From: Nitrosomonas sp. Is35 | GTDB taxonomy: Bacteria; Pseudomonadota; Gammaproteobacteria; Burkholderiales; Nitrosomonadaceae | Length of the DNA: 64,000 nt | Assembly: GCF_033063295.1 (NCBI RefSeq) | Contig: NZ_JAWJZH010000001.1 | Span: 2,976,001 to 3,040,000 of the forward strand | Direction of reading: 5' to 3' | Part shown: piece by piece, positions 7,938-15,689 of the stretch | How positions within the stretch are numbered: position 1 is the first letter of the stretch | How the letters are laid out: each line of letters begins with the position of its first letter | Made by a program: the position numbers and the translations under genes | The notes under the pieces: generated by a model | What the model saw: the letters and a program-made list of their open reading frames with translations, nothing else | Databases searched by the model: none | Told to the model about the DNA's origin: nothing

Positions 7938-10109
7938 AGAGAAACATTTAGTCCCCCCATCTTCACAATACCTAATTTGACGAGTGTCTATTAAATAAAT
8001 AATGACCTCGTCAACTTCTTTGGATTTTGCTTTCAACAACTTTGTTAATTTGCCGCGCGGCATTAAACCCTGTCGGCAATACCCCCCAAATTGTCTATCA
8101 TGTGAGTAATTTATGGCATTCTTAATAAAATCCAATGCCCTCGCGGCCTGCTTCTGGAACGGGTTTTCTGCTAAATCCTTATCAAGCTTTTGTGCGAAAG
8201 CTTTGATTGATCCGTTAACATAACTCCATGCCCAGGTAACATGCTCTCGTTTAATAACCCCTCCGTCACCAATCGCAAGTAATCCAGCTACTCGAATCGT
8301 CTGTTCTTCTGCACGGCTCCACAAATTAGCAAATTGACCTGTTTCATTTAATTGTTCGGCGAATTGAATGAGCAAGTCGTGTGCACCATCTTCATAATCA
8401 ATGACTGAAGTGTCAATAACGCGAATTGCTGCCATTTTTTGATTGAGTTCTTCACTTATCTGAGTATCTGGCTTTCGATTTATTGGATTTTCTTTATCGG
8501 CTTGAACAAATAGAATCCTATTCAGCAAACCGTTATCAATCATCCTGGGTGTAATGCCATCCAGCAGCTCAAGAGGTGTCGTGGTGCCGATCAAATTGAT
8601 ATAAGGCTTATCAATCTGGCCGATGTTTTGCTTTTTGTCAGCATAGGCCTTACCTGCAAAAAATGAGCGGCCCAGTCCGTACAAAGACATTAAGTCTTTG
8701 ATCAAATCTTTTTGATGGACTGATCCACGCTCTGATAGCGCGGTTTGCAAATAAATGCCAAACTCATCAATGAGAATTAACGTTGACGGATTTCCTTCAA
8801 GAGAACGTAACAGTGCCGCGCCGCTTGCTATGCTCTCGTGAATACTTTCTCCCCAAAGCTCAAATCTCATTGAATCAATTAAACGTTTAATTGCTTTTCT
8901 AGGGTCTTCTTTTCCGCGTCCTGTATCGCCAATTAAGCATATATACAGATTCAAAGCTGTATCGCTTCCTCCTGCATAAGCTTTATTACTATTCAAATAC
9001 GATATGACAATCAAAGCACCAGCAATGGCGAAAGCTTTAATGGGCATGCGACTGCTTTGGAAAATATATTCCGCAATTTCTCCAACGAGTCCGGGCGGGT
9101 ATTCCGGACTAGAGACTAACCCCCCTTCCGCTACCGGCTGTTCATTGAATTCAGGTGACGAAGGCAGATCATTAGCTACTGGGGCAGCCTTCCAGGCGCT
9201 GCGCAATGTTGCCGTAACCTCCGAAGGCTCAAGACCAATTCTGCTGGCTGCATCTTCCAGTTTACTTGTCACATGATACTCATCCAATCTGCCCGTCTTA
9301 ACGAATCCATAAGCACGATATGCCACTTTGTTCAGTGTATCGTTACGATTTCCTTTAAAGGCTGACTGAAGTTGGATTAGAAGTCTATCAAACTCTATTA
9401 CTGCATAAAAATCATCCTGTACGCATGGCATCGATCCAATTGGCGCGGACTTGTTCGGGGTTCTTACAGTATTGATCCAGTCTTGCAGCTCTTTAGCGGA
9501 ATACCGTTTATCTGAGTTAAACACCTCTCGCACCATGAATGGGTGTCCCTTCTGATGCAGGAACCCAGGAACGCGCATAACGCGAGGCAGGTCACATATT
9601 TTTGGGTCAGTACCGAGTAGGGTAGCCAAAGCCTTCTGGTGCGGTTTAAATTCACCCAGGGGGAGCGTGTCTTCTATTATCCAATAGGCATGGTGTTTCC
9701 CGAGAGACGACTCAATTACTATAGACGGGGCTAAAGGGAGATTATAAAAAGTGCGGTTAAAGTCTTCCGTATCAAAATCTGCAAATACTGCGCGTACCCG
9801 AACTACATTGCCCGCAGCTCTTCCTTTACCGTCGGTTTCATTGACGGTAAAGAATACGCCAGCGCCCTGGCGATTAAGTTCTTCTAGCTCCGCTCGACAA
9901 TCCTCTAAAGTGCCATGCATGACCTTAACCAGACTGCCGCTTTTGTCCGCATCCCCGAAGGTTTGAAAGGTATGTATCTTACCCAAAGCATCCGGAATAG
10001 AATCAGCTTGACTAATTACTTGATCTTGAATATTATTTGCTATGCAATAAGCTTCAAAACTACTCGCCTCGTGCCTGCCAGCATTTGGGGCGTTTTCATT
10101 TGTGATCAT
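7929..10109 (-). CDS. RepB-type primase fused to DUF3987 helicase-like ATPase
   Basis: A 726-residue replication protein of the element. Residues about 60-200 match the RepB-like archaeo-eukaryotic primase fold: the metal-binding ADFD (110-113), the active-site strand SLGKHHAYWII (about 135-145) and LPRVMRVPGFLHQKG (174-188). Residues about 340-640 match DUF3987, a P-loop ATPase found in primase-helicases. The Walker A-like loop GDTGRGKE is at 394-401 and Walker B LILIDE at 444-449. The Walker A loop has Glu where Ser or Thr normally follows the Lys, which may weaken ATP hydrolysis. A C-terminal winged-helix-like segment follows (RGKLTKLLKAKSKEVDEV). The start overlaps the stop of the upstream HTH gene (TAATG). 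It probably primes and unwinds element DNA after excision. Confidence 0.85.
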   Translation of the reverse strand: MITNENAPNAGRHEASSFEAYCIANNIQDQVISQADSIPDALGKIHTFQTFGDADKSGSLVKVMHGTLEDCRAELEELNRQGAGVFFTVNETDGKGRAAGNVVRVRAVFADFDTEDFNRTFYNLPLAPSIVIESSLGKHHAYWIIEDTLPLGEFKPHQKALATLLGTDPKICDLPRVMRVPGFLHQKGHPFMVREVFNSDKRYSAKELQDWINTVRTPNKSAPIGSMPCVQDDFYAVIEFDRLLIQLQSAFKGNRNDTLNKVAYRAYGFVKTGRLDEYHVTSKLEDAASRIGLEPSEVTATLRSAWKAAPVANDLPSSPEFNEQPVAEGGLVSSPEYPPGLVGEIAEYIFQSSRMPIKAFAIAGALIVISYLNSNKAYAGGSDTALNLYICLIGDTGRGKEDPRKAIKRLIDSMRFELWGESIHESIASGAALLRSLEGNPSTLILIDEFGIYLQTALSERGSVHQKDLIKDLMSLYGLGRSFFAGKAYADKKQNIGQIDKPYINLIGTTTPLELLDGITPRMIDNGLLNRILFVQADKENPINRKPDTQISEELNQKMAAIRVIDTSVIDYEDGAHDLLIQFAEQLNETGQFANLWSRAEEQTIRVAGLLAIGDGGVIKREHVTWAWSYVNGSIKAFAQKLDKDLAENPFQKQAARALDFIKNAINYSHDRQFGGYCRQGLMPRGKLTKLLKAKSKEVDEVIIYLIDTRQIRYCEDGGTKCFSVL

Positions 10110-10354
10110 TATTCACCGCCAGATAGCAAATTTCTGATTTCGCTAACATTCCACGCCAGACGGCCATTTATACGCACCGGTCGCAGCGCTCCATTTTCAA
10201 GGCAAGCCCAGGCACGTAAGGTTTGGGGTCTTCGATTCAAATAAAACGCTGCGGCGTCTGTTGGAACTGTTGGCCGGGTTACCGATTCAAGTGGCGGGAA
10301 TATTTGTTGATTATGCGAAGCGAGTGCTTCTGATGGGGTAAAATTTGTTTCCAT
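10109..10354 (-). CDS. AlpA/excisionase-like HTH protein
   Basis: An 81-residue protein. Its C-terminal half has the MerR/AlpA-type helix-turn-helix layout TDAAAFYLNRRPQTLRAWA followed by a wing (GRLAWNVSEIRNLL). Small proteins like this act as excision directionality factors or transcription activators of integrases. Its stop overlaps the primase start by one base, so the two are translated together. AAGGATG about 9 bases upstream supports the ATG at 10354. The 142-bp gap upstream (10355-10496) is AT-rich (TTTATATATATG) and probably contains its promoter. That gap also has a weak AACCTA/TAGGTT hairpin (10444-10464), which may end transcription from the gene before. Confidence 0.75.
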   Translation of the reverse strand: METNFTPSEALASHNQQIFPPLESVTRPTVPTDAAAFYLNRRPQTLRAWACLENGALRPVRINGRLAWNVSEIRNLLSGGE

Positions 10355-10496
10355 TTTGAACCATCCTTTGCCTTTCGGCGCTGTTGAGATGGTTCATGTT
10401 TATATATATGTTTTGTAAGAATAAAAATATGGGAATAAATAGAAACCTAGATAATAATTAGGTTCCGTTTTTCTGAACATCCTCTGTTTGTACTGG

Positions 10497-11474
10497 TTAT
10501 CGGAAATTTTCACCAGAATCCTTAGTGAAAATTACAGAATCAATTTTTCCTATATTTTCCACGCATAAATCTGTCCAATATTTAGCTTCAATGGATGGTG
10601 TTCGGCCATTTCTAAACCCATACCCAGCAGCCTTAAGCCATTCTTTGAATGTACTCAAAGATGTATTGAACATATTCCTTCTCGATTTTTCTTTTGCAAT
10701 TCGCTTGCAAGCATCATGTAAATCTCCAGCATTACCCGGCAAACTATCAGGATTAATATTTTTTCCTTCAGTAAGAATTTTGATAATTTCCTTTAAAATT
10801 GCCGCATTCTTTTCGACACTTTTCGGTCTCCCTGCACTTTTATTTATCGCAGATTTCAATTGCTTGAATTCTTGTTTTTTATTTGAATTTTGGTAAACCA
10901 GAAGCCCTGCAAGTTCAACTTCTCGCGCCTCAAGTTCTTTTATTTTGGCATCAATTATTATTTGTTCACTAGCAATTCCATTTGGATTACGTCTTTCCCA
11001 ATTAAAAATTTGATCAGGAGTAGATTGTCGCTCTAACTCCCAGTCGTGGTATTGATTTACTGTTTCTTTATAGTCTGGCTGCATCATGGCATCAAAATCA
11101 CGTGCCATTTGCTTACGTTGTTCTGTCGAAATTTCATCCCATTTCTGGAAAATATCAACATAAGCAATATTCATTCTTATTTCTTGCGGCAAATCTGAGA
11201 ACTTTGTTTCCAGACATGGCGTTATAGTTTCTATTAATTTCTCTGACGCTGCTTTTTCTCGATGCTTCGGAGAATAATGAAAATCGTATAGCGCTGCTAA
11301 ATACTCGCGCTGTAGCTTAGAAAGCTTATCCCATATACTTACATTAGCAGAAATATCAATATTGGGTTTTTCTATCCATTTTTGATTAAGCTTATTTTGT
11401 AAATCAATAGGTAAAGCGGAGAATTGAGATTCTAAGAGGGGGGCGATTTGATCAAGTAGCGGTATATACATCAT
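10497..11474 (-). CDS. Hypothetical protein with duplicated N-terminal module
   Basis: I do not recognise this 325-residue protein. The N-terminal third contains two diverged copies of one module: LLESQFSALPIDLQNK ... WDKLSKLQREYLAALYDF and CLETKFSDLPQEIRMN ... WDEISTEQRKQMARDFDA (about residues 5-72 and 80-135). A coiled-coil region follows near residues 165-200. The C-terminal part (about 215-300) is basic with GRPKSVEKNAAILKEIIK and a HTH-like FKEWLKAAGYGFRNGRTP that could bind DNA. It lies between the integrase and the HTH gene, a position often taken by regulators of excision. The alternative start at codon 2 (ATG 11471) is equally possible. Confidence 0.65.
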   Translation of the reverse strand: MMYIPLLDQIAPLLESQFSALPIDLQNKLNQKWIEKPNIDISANVSIWDKLSKLQREYLAALYDFHYSPKHREKAASEKLIETITPCLETKFSDLPQEIRMNIAYVDIFQKWDEISTEQRKQMARDFDAMMQPDYKETVNQYHDWELERQSTPDQIFNWERRNPNGIASEQIIIDAKIKELEAREVELAGLLVYQNSNKKQEFKQLKSAINKSAGRPKSVEKNAAILKEIIKILTEGKNINPDSLPGNAGDLHDACKRIAKEKSRRNMFNTSLSTFKEWLKAAGYGFRNGRTPSIEAKYWTDLCVENIGKIDSVIFTKDSGENFR

Positions 11475-11511
11475 AACATTCCATGTCAGTCATGCATAAA
11501 TGTAGTTACGT

Positions 11512-12879
11512 TTATAGCTGCACTACATGCAACCCTGTTTGCTTCGGCACAATCTCAATTCCGGCCTCTTGTAAAATCCATTGCTCAATTTTGACATGCC
11601 ACAAGTGCAGCAAATCCAGTTCGCGTTGTATGTAATGCTTCTCAGCAATTGCACTTGGTTTGTGTCCCATAATCTGCGCAACGATTCCCGCAGGCACTTC
11701 TACCCACTCAGATAGGGTGCCAAAAGAACGGCGCAAACCATGCAAGGATAATGCAGGAAGTGCTGCGACGGTCAATGCCTTATTATGAGGGTTGCGCGGC
11801 TCTTCCAACCTGCCAGATGCAGCAGAAGGACTACTAAAAACAAATTCATTGCGTCGAGGCAATACAGCTATTAAATGTTCTACATAAGGCGTTAGTGGAA
11901 TTACTCGCAGCCCTTCTACCTTATCCCTAATGGTCATGCTCTTCCACTTAAAATCCACATCTTGCCATTGCAAACTCGCCAATTCATTACGACGCGCTCC
12001 GGTCAATAATAAAGATTGTAGGTATGCTGATATAACAGGATTATTAATTTTTTTTACGGCTTCAAACCAAGGGCGGATTTGCGCGCGTCTCAGGCTATCG
12101 TTCTTTTTTGTTTTTGGGGCAGGCACCAATCTCTTTATACTTTCGGTATGACACGCATCAGGATGCACAATAGCGCTATATTCATCATTTTTTGTGCACC
12201 ATGTAATAAAGGCGCGCAAAAAACGAAATGCTTTGGCAGCAGAGGTAGGAGCCTGGGCAACTTCCTTCTTTAGCCATGCTGAAACGGCATTGACATCAAG
12301 GTCAATAAGGCGCATCGACATAAAAGGCACTAGCATGCCAGGACGTGTCGTTTCCGATTCATTTGGGCGGCGTCCGCGTTTACGCTTGACTCCACCAGCC
12401 TGTACAAAATAGGCATGATGTGCCCTATGCCTGTCTCCCCATTCTAGCTTTCCGTCTTTAATAGATGCACTGCGTTCTTTAATATATGCGCCCCATGCTT
12501 CAGCAACAGTCACAGATTCACGCACATTCTGTATCAGCAGCGCAGCAGCTTCCTTTTCCTTGGCTAGTTTTTCGGTTTCCTTGGCAGCTTCATCCTGAGC
12601 TCTTACTTCACGCGGGTCTTTACCTTGATCTATCAAGATTTGTAAGCGGCGAGCTTCAATTTGCGCGGCGTCAATGCTCCATACGCTCACTTCCCCGATA
12701 GTTAAACGCATGGTTTTACCTTTAACTTTCGATTCAAAAATATAGCGCTTGCGAGTTGAACCAGCTGTTGCACGAACGGCCAAACCATGCACTTCTGCGC
12801 ACCATAAAAAAGCCTGCGCCTTGCCTGCGGCACATTGAAAATCTTCGATACGCCCGGCTGTCAATTTAACTTTCGCCAC
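11512..12879 (-). CDS. Tyrosine integrase, P4/IntS type (DUF4102 N-terminus)
   Basis: This site-specific recombinase of about 455 residues should integrate and excise the element at tRNA-Arg. The N-terminal arm-binding DUF4102 domain (MAKVKLTAGRIEDF ... GKTMRLTIGEV) is followed by a core-binding SAM-like domain with a basic insert KRKRGRRPNE. The catalytic domain has the full set of residues: R in TGARRNE (about 296), HGLR (H380, R383), MGH (H406) and the nucleophile Y416 in HYIQR. I choose GTG 12879 because GGAG lies 8 bases upstream; a GTG three codons earlier (12888) is possible. It is intact and sits 175 bp from the right attachment repeat, i.e. at the end away from the tRNA. Confidence 0.93.
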   Translation of the reverse strand: MAKVKLTAGRIEDFQCAAGKAQAFLWCAEVHGLAVRATAGSTRKRYIFESKVKGKTMRLTIGEVSVWSIDAAQIEARRLQILIDQGKDPREVRAQDEAAKETEKLAKEKEAAALLIQNVRESVTVAEAWGAYIKERSASIKDGKLEWGDRHRAHHAYFVQAGGVKRKRGRRPNESETTRPGMLVPFMSMRLIDLDVNAVSAWLKKEVAQAPTSAAKAFRFLRAFITWCTKNDEYSAIVHPDACHTESIKRLVPAPKTKKNDSLRRAQIRPWFEAVKKINNPVISAYLQSLLLTGARRNELASLQWQDVDFKWKSMTIRDKVEGLRVIPLTPYVEHLIAVLPRRNEFVFSSPSAASGRLEEPRNPHNKALTVAALPALSLHGLRRSFGTLSEWVEVPAGIVAQIMGHKPSAIAEKHYIQRELDLLHLWHVKIEQWILQEAGIEIVPKQTGLHVVQL

Positions 12880-12907
12880 AATTACCACTCCATCTTTGAT
12901 CGATATC

Positions 12908-12925
12908 TTGTAGCTGATTTGTAGC
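12908..12925 (+). repeat. Right copy of 18-bp arm-type repeat
   Basis: TTGTAGCTGATTTGTAGC, identical in sequence and orientation to 3760-3777. It lies between the integrase start and the right attachment repeat (129 bp from it), as expected of an arm-type integrase binding site or a site through which the integrase represses itself. Confidence 0.6.
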
Positions 12926-13053
12926 TACAATTGCAGTATATAGCGGAATATTTATCAACACAACAAATGATAGAGAAATTACTAACTAATTGATAGTTTA
13001 ATAATTTGTTGCTATTATGAAATGGTAATCAACAGTTATAAATGCGGTAAATC

Positions 13054-13104
13054 ACCCCCTCCTAAGGGGTAGGTCGCACGTTCGATTCGTGTTCAGGGCG
13101 CCAT
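13054..13104 (+). repeat. attR: 51-bp copy of the tRNA-Arg 3' end
   Basis: Identical over 51 bp to 3654-3704, but the preceding bases do not supply a D arm or 5' acceptor strand, so it is not a second tRNA gene. It marks the right junction of the element. The repeats are exactly 9,400 bp apart. Confidence 0.93.
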
Positions 13105-13287
13105 GAGCAGCACATAATCAACATGCGCCCTAAAAACGATGAGATCAATTATATCCGGTTGGTTGATGTTTGATTAAACTGTGCTAATCACCATCCAGCT
13201 AGCGCATCCGCACAGTTATACCGGATTCAGGTGGTAAAAGAAGAAGTAGACTAACAGATTCAAAATCACGAATTTCGCGCTCTGTTC

Positions 13288-14424
13288 TTATGTAATTGCC
13301 AGATGCGCAATGCCCGAATTGAGATCCTGCGATTTGGCTTCAGCGCCTTCCAGCTTAATTTGCAGGCGCAGTTCATTCATTGAATCCGCGTTACGCAATG
13401 CGTCTTCATAACTGATTTTTCCCGCTTCATACAGTTCGAATAGCGCCATATCGAAGGTTTGCATGCCGAGTTCGCGGGATTTTTTCATGATGTCTTTGAT
13501 CTGGTGAACATTTCCCTTGAAAATCAAATCCGCGATCAGGGGCGAATTAAGCAGCACCTCGATCGCGGCAACTCGCCCTTTGCTGTCTTTGGCCGGTATC
13601 AACCGTTGTGCAACGAGGGATCGCAAATTCAGCGATAAATCCATCAGCAACTGTGCCCGGCGTTCTTCCGGAAAGAAATTGATGATCCGGTCCAACGCCT
13701 GGTTGGCGCTGTTGGCGTGCAGCGTGCCCATGCACAGATGACCGGTTTCGGCGAAGGCAATCGCATGCTCCATGGTTTCACGGTCGCGGATCTCGCCGAT
13801 GAGAATGGCATCCGGCGCTTGCCGCAAGGTGTTTTTCAGTGCCGCTTCCCACGATTCGGTATCGACGCCGACTTCGCGCTGCGTAATGACGCAGTTGATA
13901 TGTTCGTGCACATATTCGACCGGGTCTTCGATGGTGATGATATGGCCGTAGCTATTTTTATTGCGATGCCCGATCAATGCGGCCATGGATGTGGATTTTC
14001 CCGAGCCGGTGCCGCCGACAAAAATGACCAGGCCGCGTTTGCTCATCACCACTTCTTTCAGCACTTGCGGCAACCCCAAATCGTCAAATTCGGGGATTTT
14101 TGTGGTAATGGTACGCAGCACCAAACCAACCCTTTGTTGCTGCACAAAAGCATTAACCCGGAACCGCCCGATCCCTGCGGGACTGATCGCGAAGTTGCAT
14201 TCCTTGGTAGCATCGAACTCGGCCGCCTGTTTGTCGTTCATGATCGCGCGCGCGAGCATTTCGGTATGTTGCATGCTCAAGGATTGTTGCGATACCGGTG
14301 TCATTTTTCCGTCAATCTTCATTGCCGGTGGAAAACCGGCGGTAATAAACAAATCGGAGGCTTTCTTGCTGAGCATTAAGCGCAGTAAATCCGACATAAA
14401 TTTTGATGCTTGTTCCTTATCCAT
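13288..14424 (-). CDS. pilU: Type IV pilus retraction ATPase PilU
   Basis: A 378-residue hexameric ATPase of the PilT/PilU family that assists type IV pilus retraction and twitching motility, acting at the cytoplasmic face of the pilus base. Visible motifs are Walker A GGTGSGKST, the Asp box ITIEDPVEYVHEH, Walker B-like AILIGEIRD and the His box TGHLCMGTLHANSA. The divergent C-terminus and the N-terminal SKKASDLFITAGFPP identify PilU rather than PilT. GGGAG upstream supports the ATG. It lies 38 bp after pilT and is probably co-transcribed with it. It is the first chromosomal gene right of the integrated element. Confidence 0.95.
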   Translation of the reverse strand: MDKEQASKFMSDLLRLMLSKKASDLFITAGFPPAMKIDGKMTPVSQQSLSMQHTEMLARAIMNDKQAAEFDATKECNFAISPAGIGRFRVNAFVQQQRVGLVLRTITTKIPEFDDLGLPQVLKEVVMSKRGLVIFVGGTGSGKSTSMAALIGHRNKNSYGHIITIEDPVEYVHEHINCVITQREVGVDTESWEAALKNTLRQAPDAILIGEIRDRETMEHAIAFAETGHLCMGTLHANSANQALDRIINFFPEERRAQLLMDLSLNLRSLVAQRLIPAKDSKGRVAAIEVLLNSPLIADLIFKGNVHQIKDIMKKSRELGMQTFDMALFELYEAGKISYEDALRNADSMNELRLQIKLEGAEAKSQDLNSGIAHLAIT

Positions 14425-14462
14425 AATGTACTCCCGGAATACAACTCAACCGAATTGGCCGA

Positions 14463-15506
14463 TCAACTCTTGAAATTATCTTTATTCGCCGCTTTTGCTC
14501 GAGCTTCGGGCATCGAAATCACATTGCGTTTCACCAGATCGGTGAGATTTTGATCCAACGTTTGCATGCCGACATTTTGACCAGTTTGAATCGCCGAATA
14601 CATTTGTGCAACTTTTCCTTCCCGTATCAGATTACGGATTGCCGGTGTGCCAATCATGATCTCATGCGCCGCCACGCGGCTTTTGCCGTCCTTGGTTCGC
14701 AACAATGCTTGAGAAATTACCGCACGTAACGACTCGGACAGCATTGCACGAATCATTTCCTTTTCTTCGGCAGGGAAAACATCGATGATACGATCAATCG
14801 TTTTAGCGGCGGAACTGGTATGCAATGTGCCGAAAACCAAGTGACCAGTCTCGGCCGCCGTCATCGCCAAGCGGATGGTCTCCAGGTCACGTAACTCACC
14901 GACCAGAATAATATCCGGATCTTCCCGCAAGGCTGAGCGCAAGGCATTCGAGAAACTCAGGGTATCTCTTCCCACTTCACGCTGATTAATCAGACACTTC
15001 TTGCTCTCATGCACAAACTCGATGGGATCTTCAAGAGTCAGGATATGCCCATAATCATTTTCGTTGATGTCGTTAATCATCGCCGCCAATGTAGTTGACT
15101 TGCCAGAACCGGTGGGGCCTGTCACCAAAACCACACCGCGCGGTTGTTTGGCAATTTCAGCAAATATTTTGGGCGCTTTGAGATCCTCCAGGCTCAATAC
15201 TTTTGACGGGATCGTCCGCATCACTGCGGCGGCGCCGCGTTGCGTATTGAATGCATTGACACGAAAACGGGCGAGATTCGGCACCGCAAAAGAAAAATCA
15301 CACTCCAAATGTTCTTCATAAAATTTTCTCTGACCGTCGTTCATAATGTCGTACACCATCGCATGTACTTCCTTATGCCCCATCTCCGGTAGATTGATGC
15401 GGCGGATCTCGCCATGCACCCGGATCATGGGTGGCATTCCGGCCGATAAGTGCAAGTCCGAAGCGCTATTTTTAACGACAAATGCAAGCAACTCTACGAT
15501 ATTCAT
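14463..15506 (-). CDS. pilT: Type IV pilus retraction ATPase PilT
   Basis: A 347-residue ATPase that powers pilus retraction. Motifs are Walker A GPTGSGKSTT, Asp box LTLEDPIEFVHESK, Walker B IILVGELRDLETI, His box TGHLVFGTLHTSSA, and the C-terminal AIRNLIREGK retraction motif characteristic of PilT. I start at ATG 15506 (MNIVELLAF), which has AGAGGGTG upstream and gives the usual family length. An upstream in-frame extension of 18 codons has no support. It precedes pilU in the same orientation. Confidence 0.96.
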   Translation of the reverse strand: MNIVELLAFVVKNSASDLHLSAGMPPMIRVHGEIRRINLPEMGHKEVHAMVYDIMNDGQRKFYEEHLECDFSFAVPNLARFRVNAFNTQRGAAAVMRTIPSKVLSLEDLKAPKIFAEIAKQPRGVVLVTGPTGSGKSTTLAAMINDINENDYGHILTLEDPIEFVHESKKCLINQREVGRDTLSFSNALRSALREDPDIILVGELRDLETIRLAMTAAETGHLVFGTLHTSSAAKTIDRIIDVFPAEEKEMIRAMLSESLRAVISQALLRTKDGKSRVAAHEIMIGTPAIRNLIREGKVAQMYSAIQTGQNVGMQTLDQNLTDLVKRNVISMPEARAKAANKDNFKS

Positions 15507-15689
15507 AGTGACACCCTCTTGTGACAATACAAAATGCAACGTGAAACATTTGAATAACAATTAATAGGCTGTGAGGATCAGAACCCGAATCAACCCGCTT
15601 GTTAACGGACGAGGTCAATAAAAAATTGAATGCGTCTGATTTAGAAATTCAGGCTTCTTCAGATCAGCAGATAAGCATTACATCGATTT

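Larger units (their letters stand above)
3654..13104. mobile_element. Integrative element in tRNA-Arg, about 9.4 kb
   Basis: The element is bounded by a perfect 51-bp direct repeat: the 3' end of the tRNA-Arg gene (3654-3704) and a copy at 13054-13104 that lacks the 5' half of the tRNA. Next to the right repeat is a tyrosine integrase gene. Inside are an AlpA/excisionase-like HTH gene, a primase-helicase gene, a DUF5681 gene, small unknown genes, two lipoprotein genes and two secreted-protein genes. The DNA is visibly more AT-rich than the flanks. No relaxase, conjugation, capsid or terminase large-subunit gene is seen. It therefore resembles a self-replicating mobilisable element or phage satellite rather than a prophage or ICE. 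The boundaries are firm; the class is inferred. Confidence 0.9.
12880..13287. other. Right end of the element and chromosome junction, no gene
   Basis: This 408-bp stretch holds the presumed integrase promoter, the right copy of the 18-bp arm-type repeat, AT-rich DNA, and the right attachment repeat. From 13105 it is chromosomal DNA that would directly follow the tRNA-Arg gene in an element-free strain. No coding sequence is seen. Confidence 0.8.

Noticed and set aside
7717..7947. 76-codon minus-strand ORF between primase and DUF5681
   Set aside because: It runs through the GTTCTCT motif cluster, overlaps the primase end, has no ribosome-binding site, and its product is low-complexity.
13028..13104. 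A second tRNA-Arg gene
   Set aside because: Only the anticodon-to-CCA half matches. The bases before it cannot form a D arm or acceptor strand, so it is the attachment repeat.
13717..14379. 220-codon plus-strand ORF inside pilU
   Set aside because: Antisense shadow of a gene with complete ATPase motifs.
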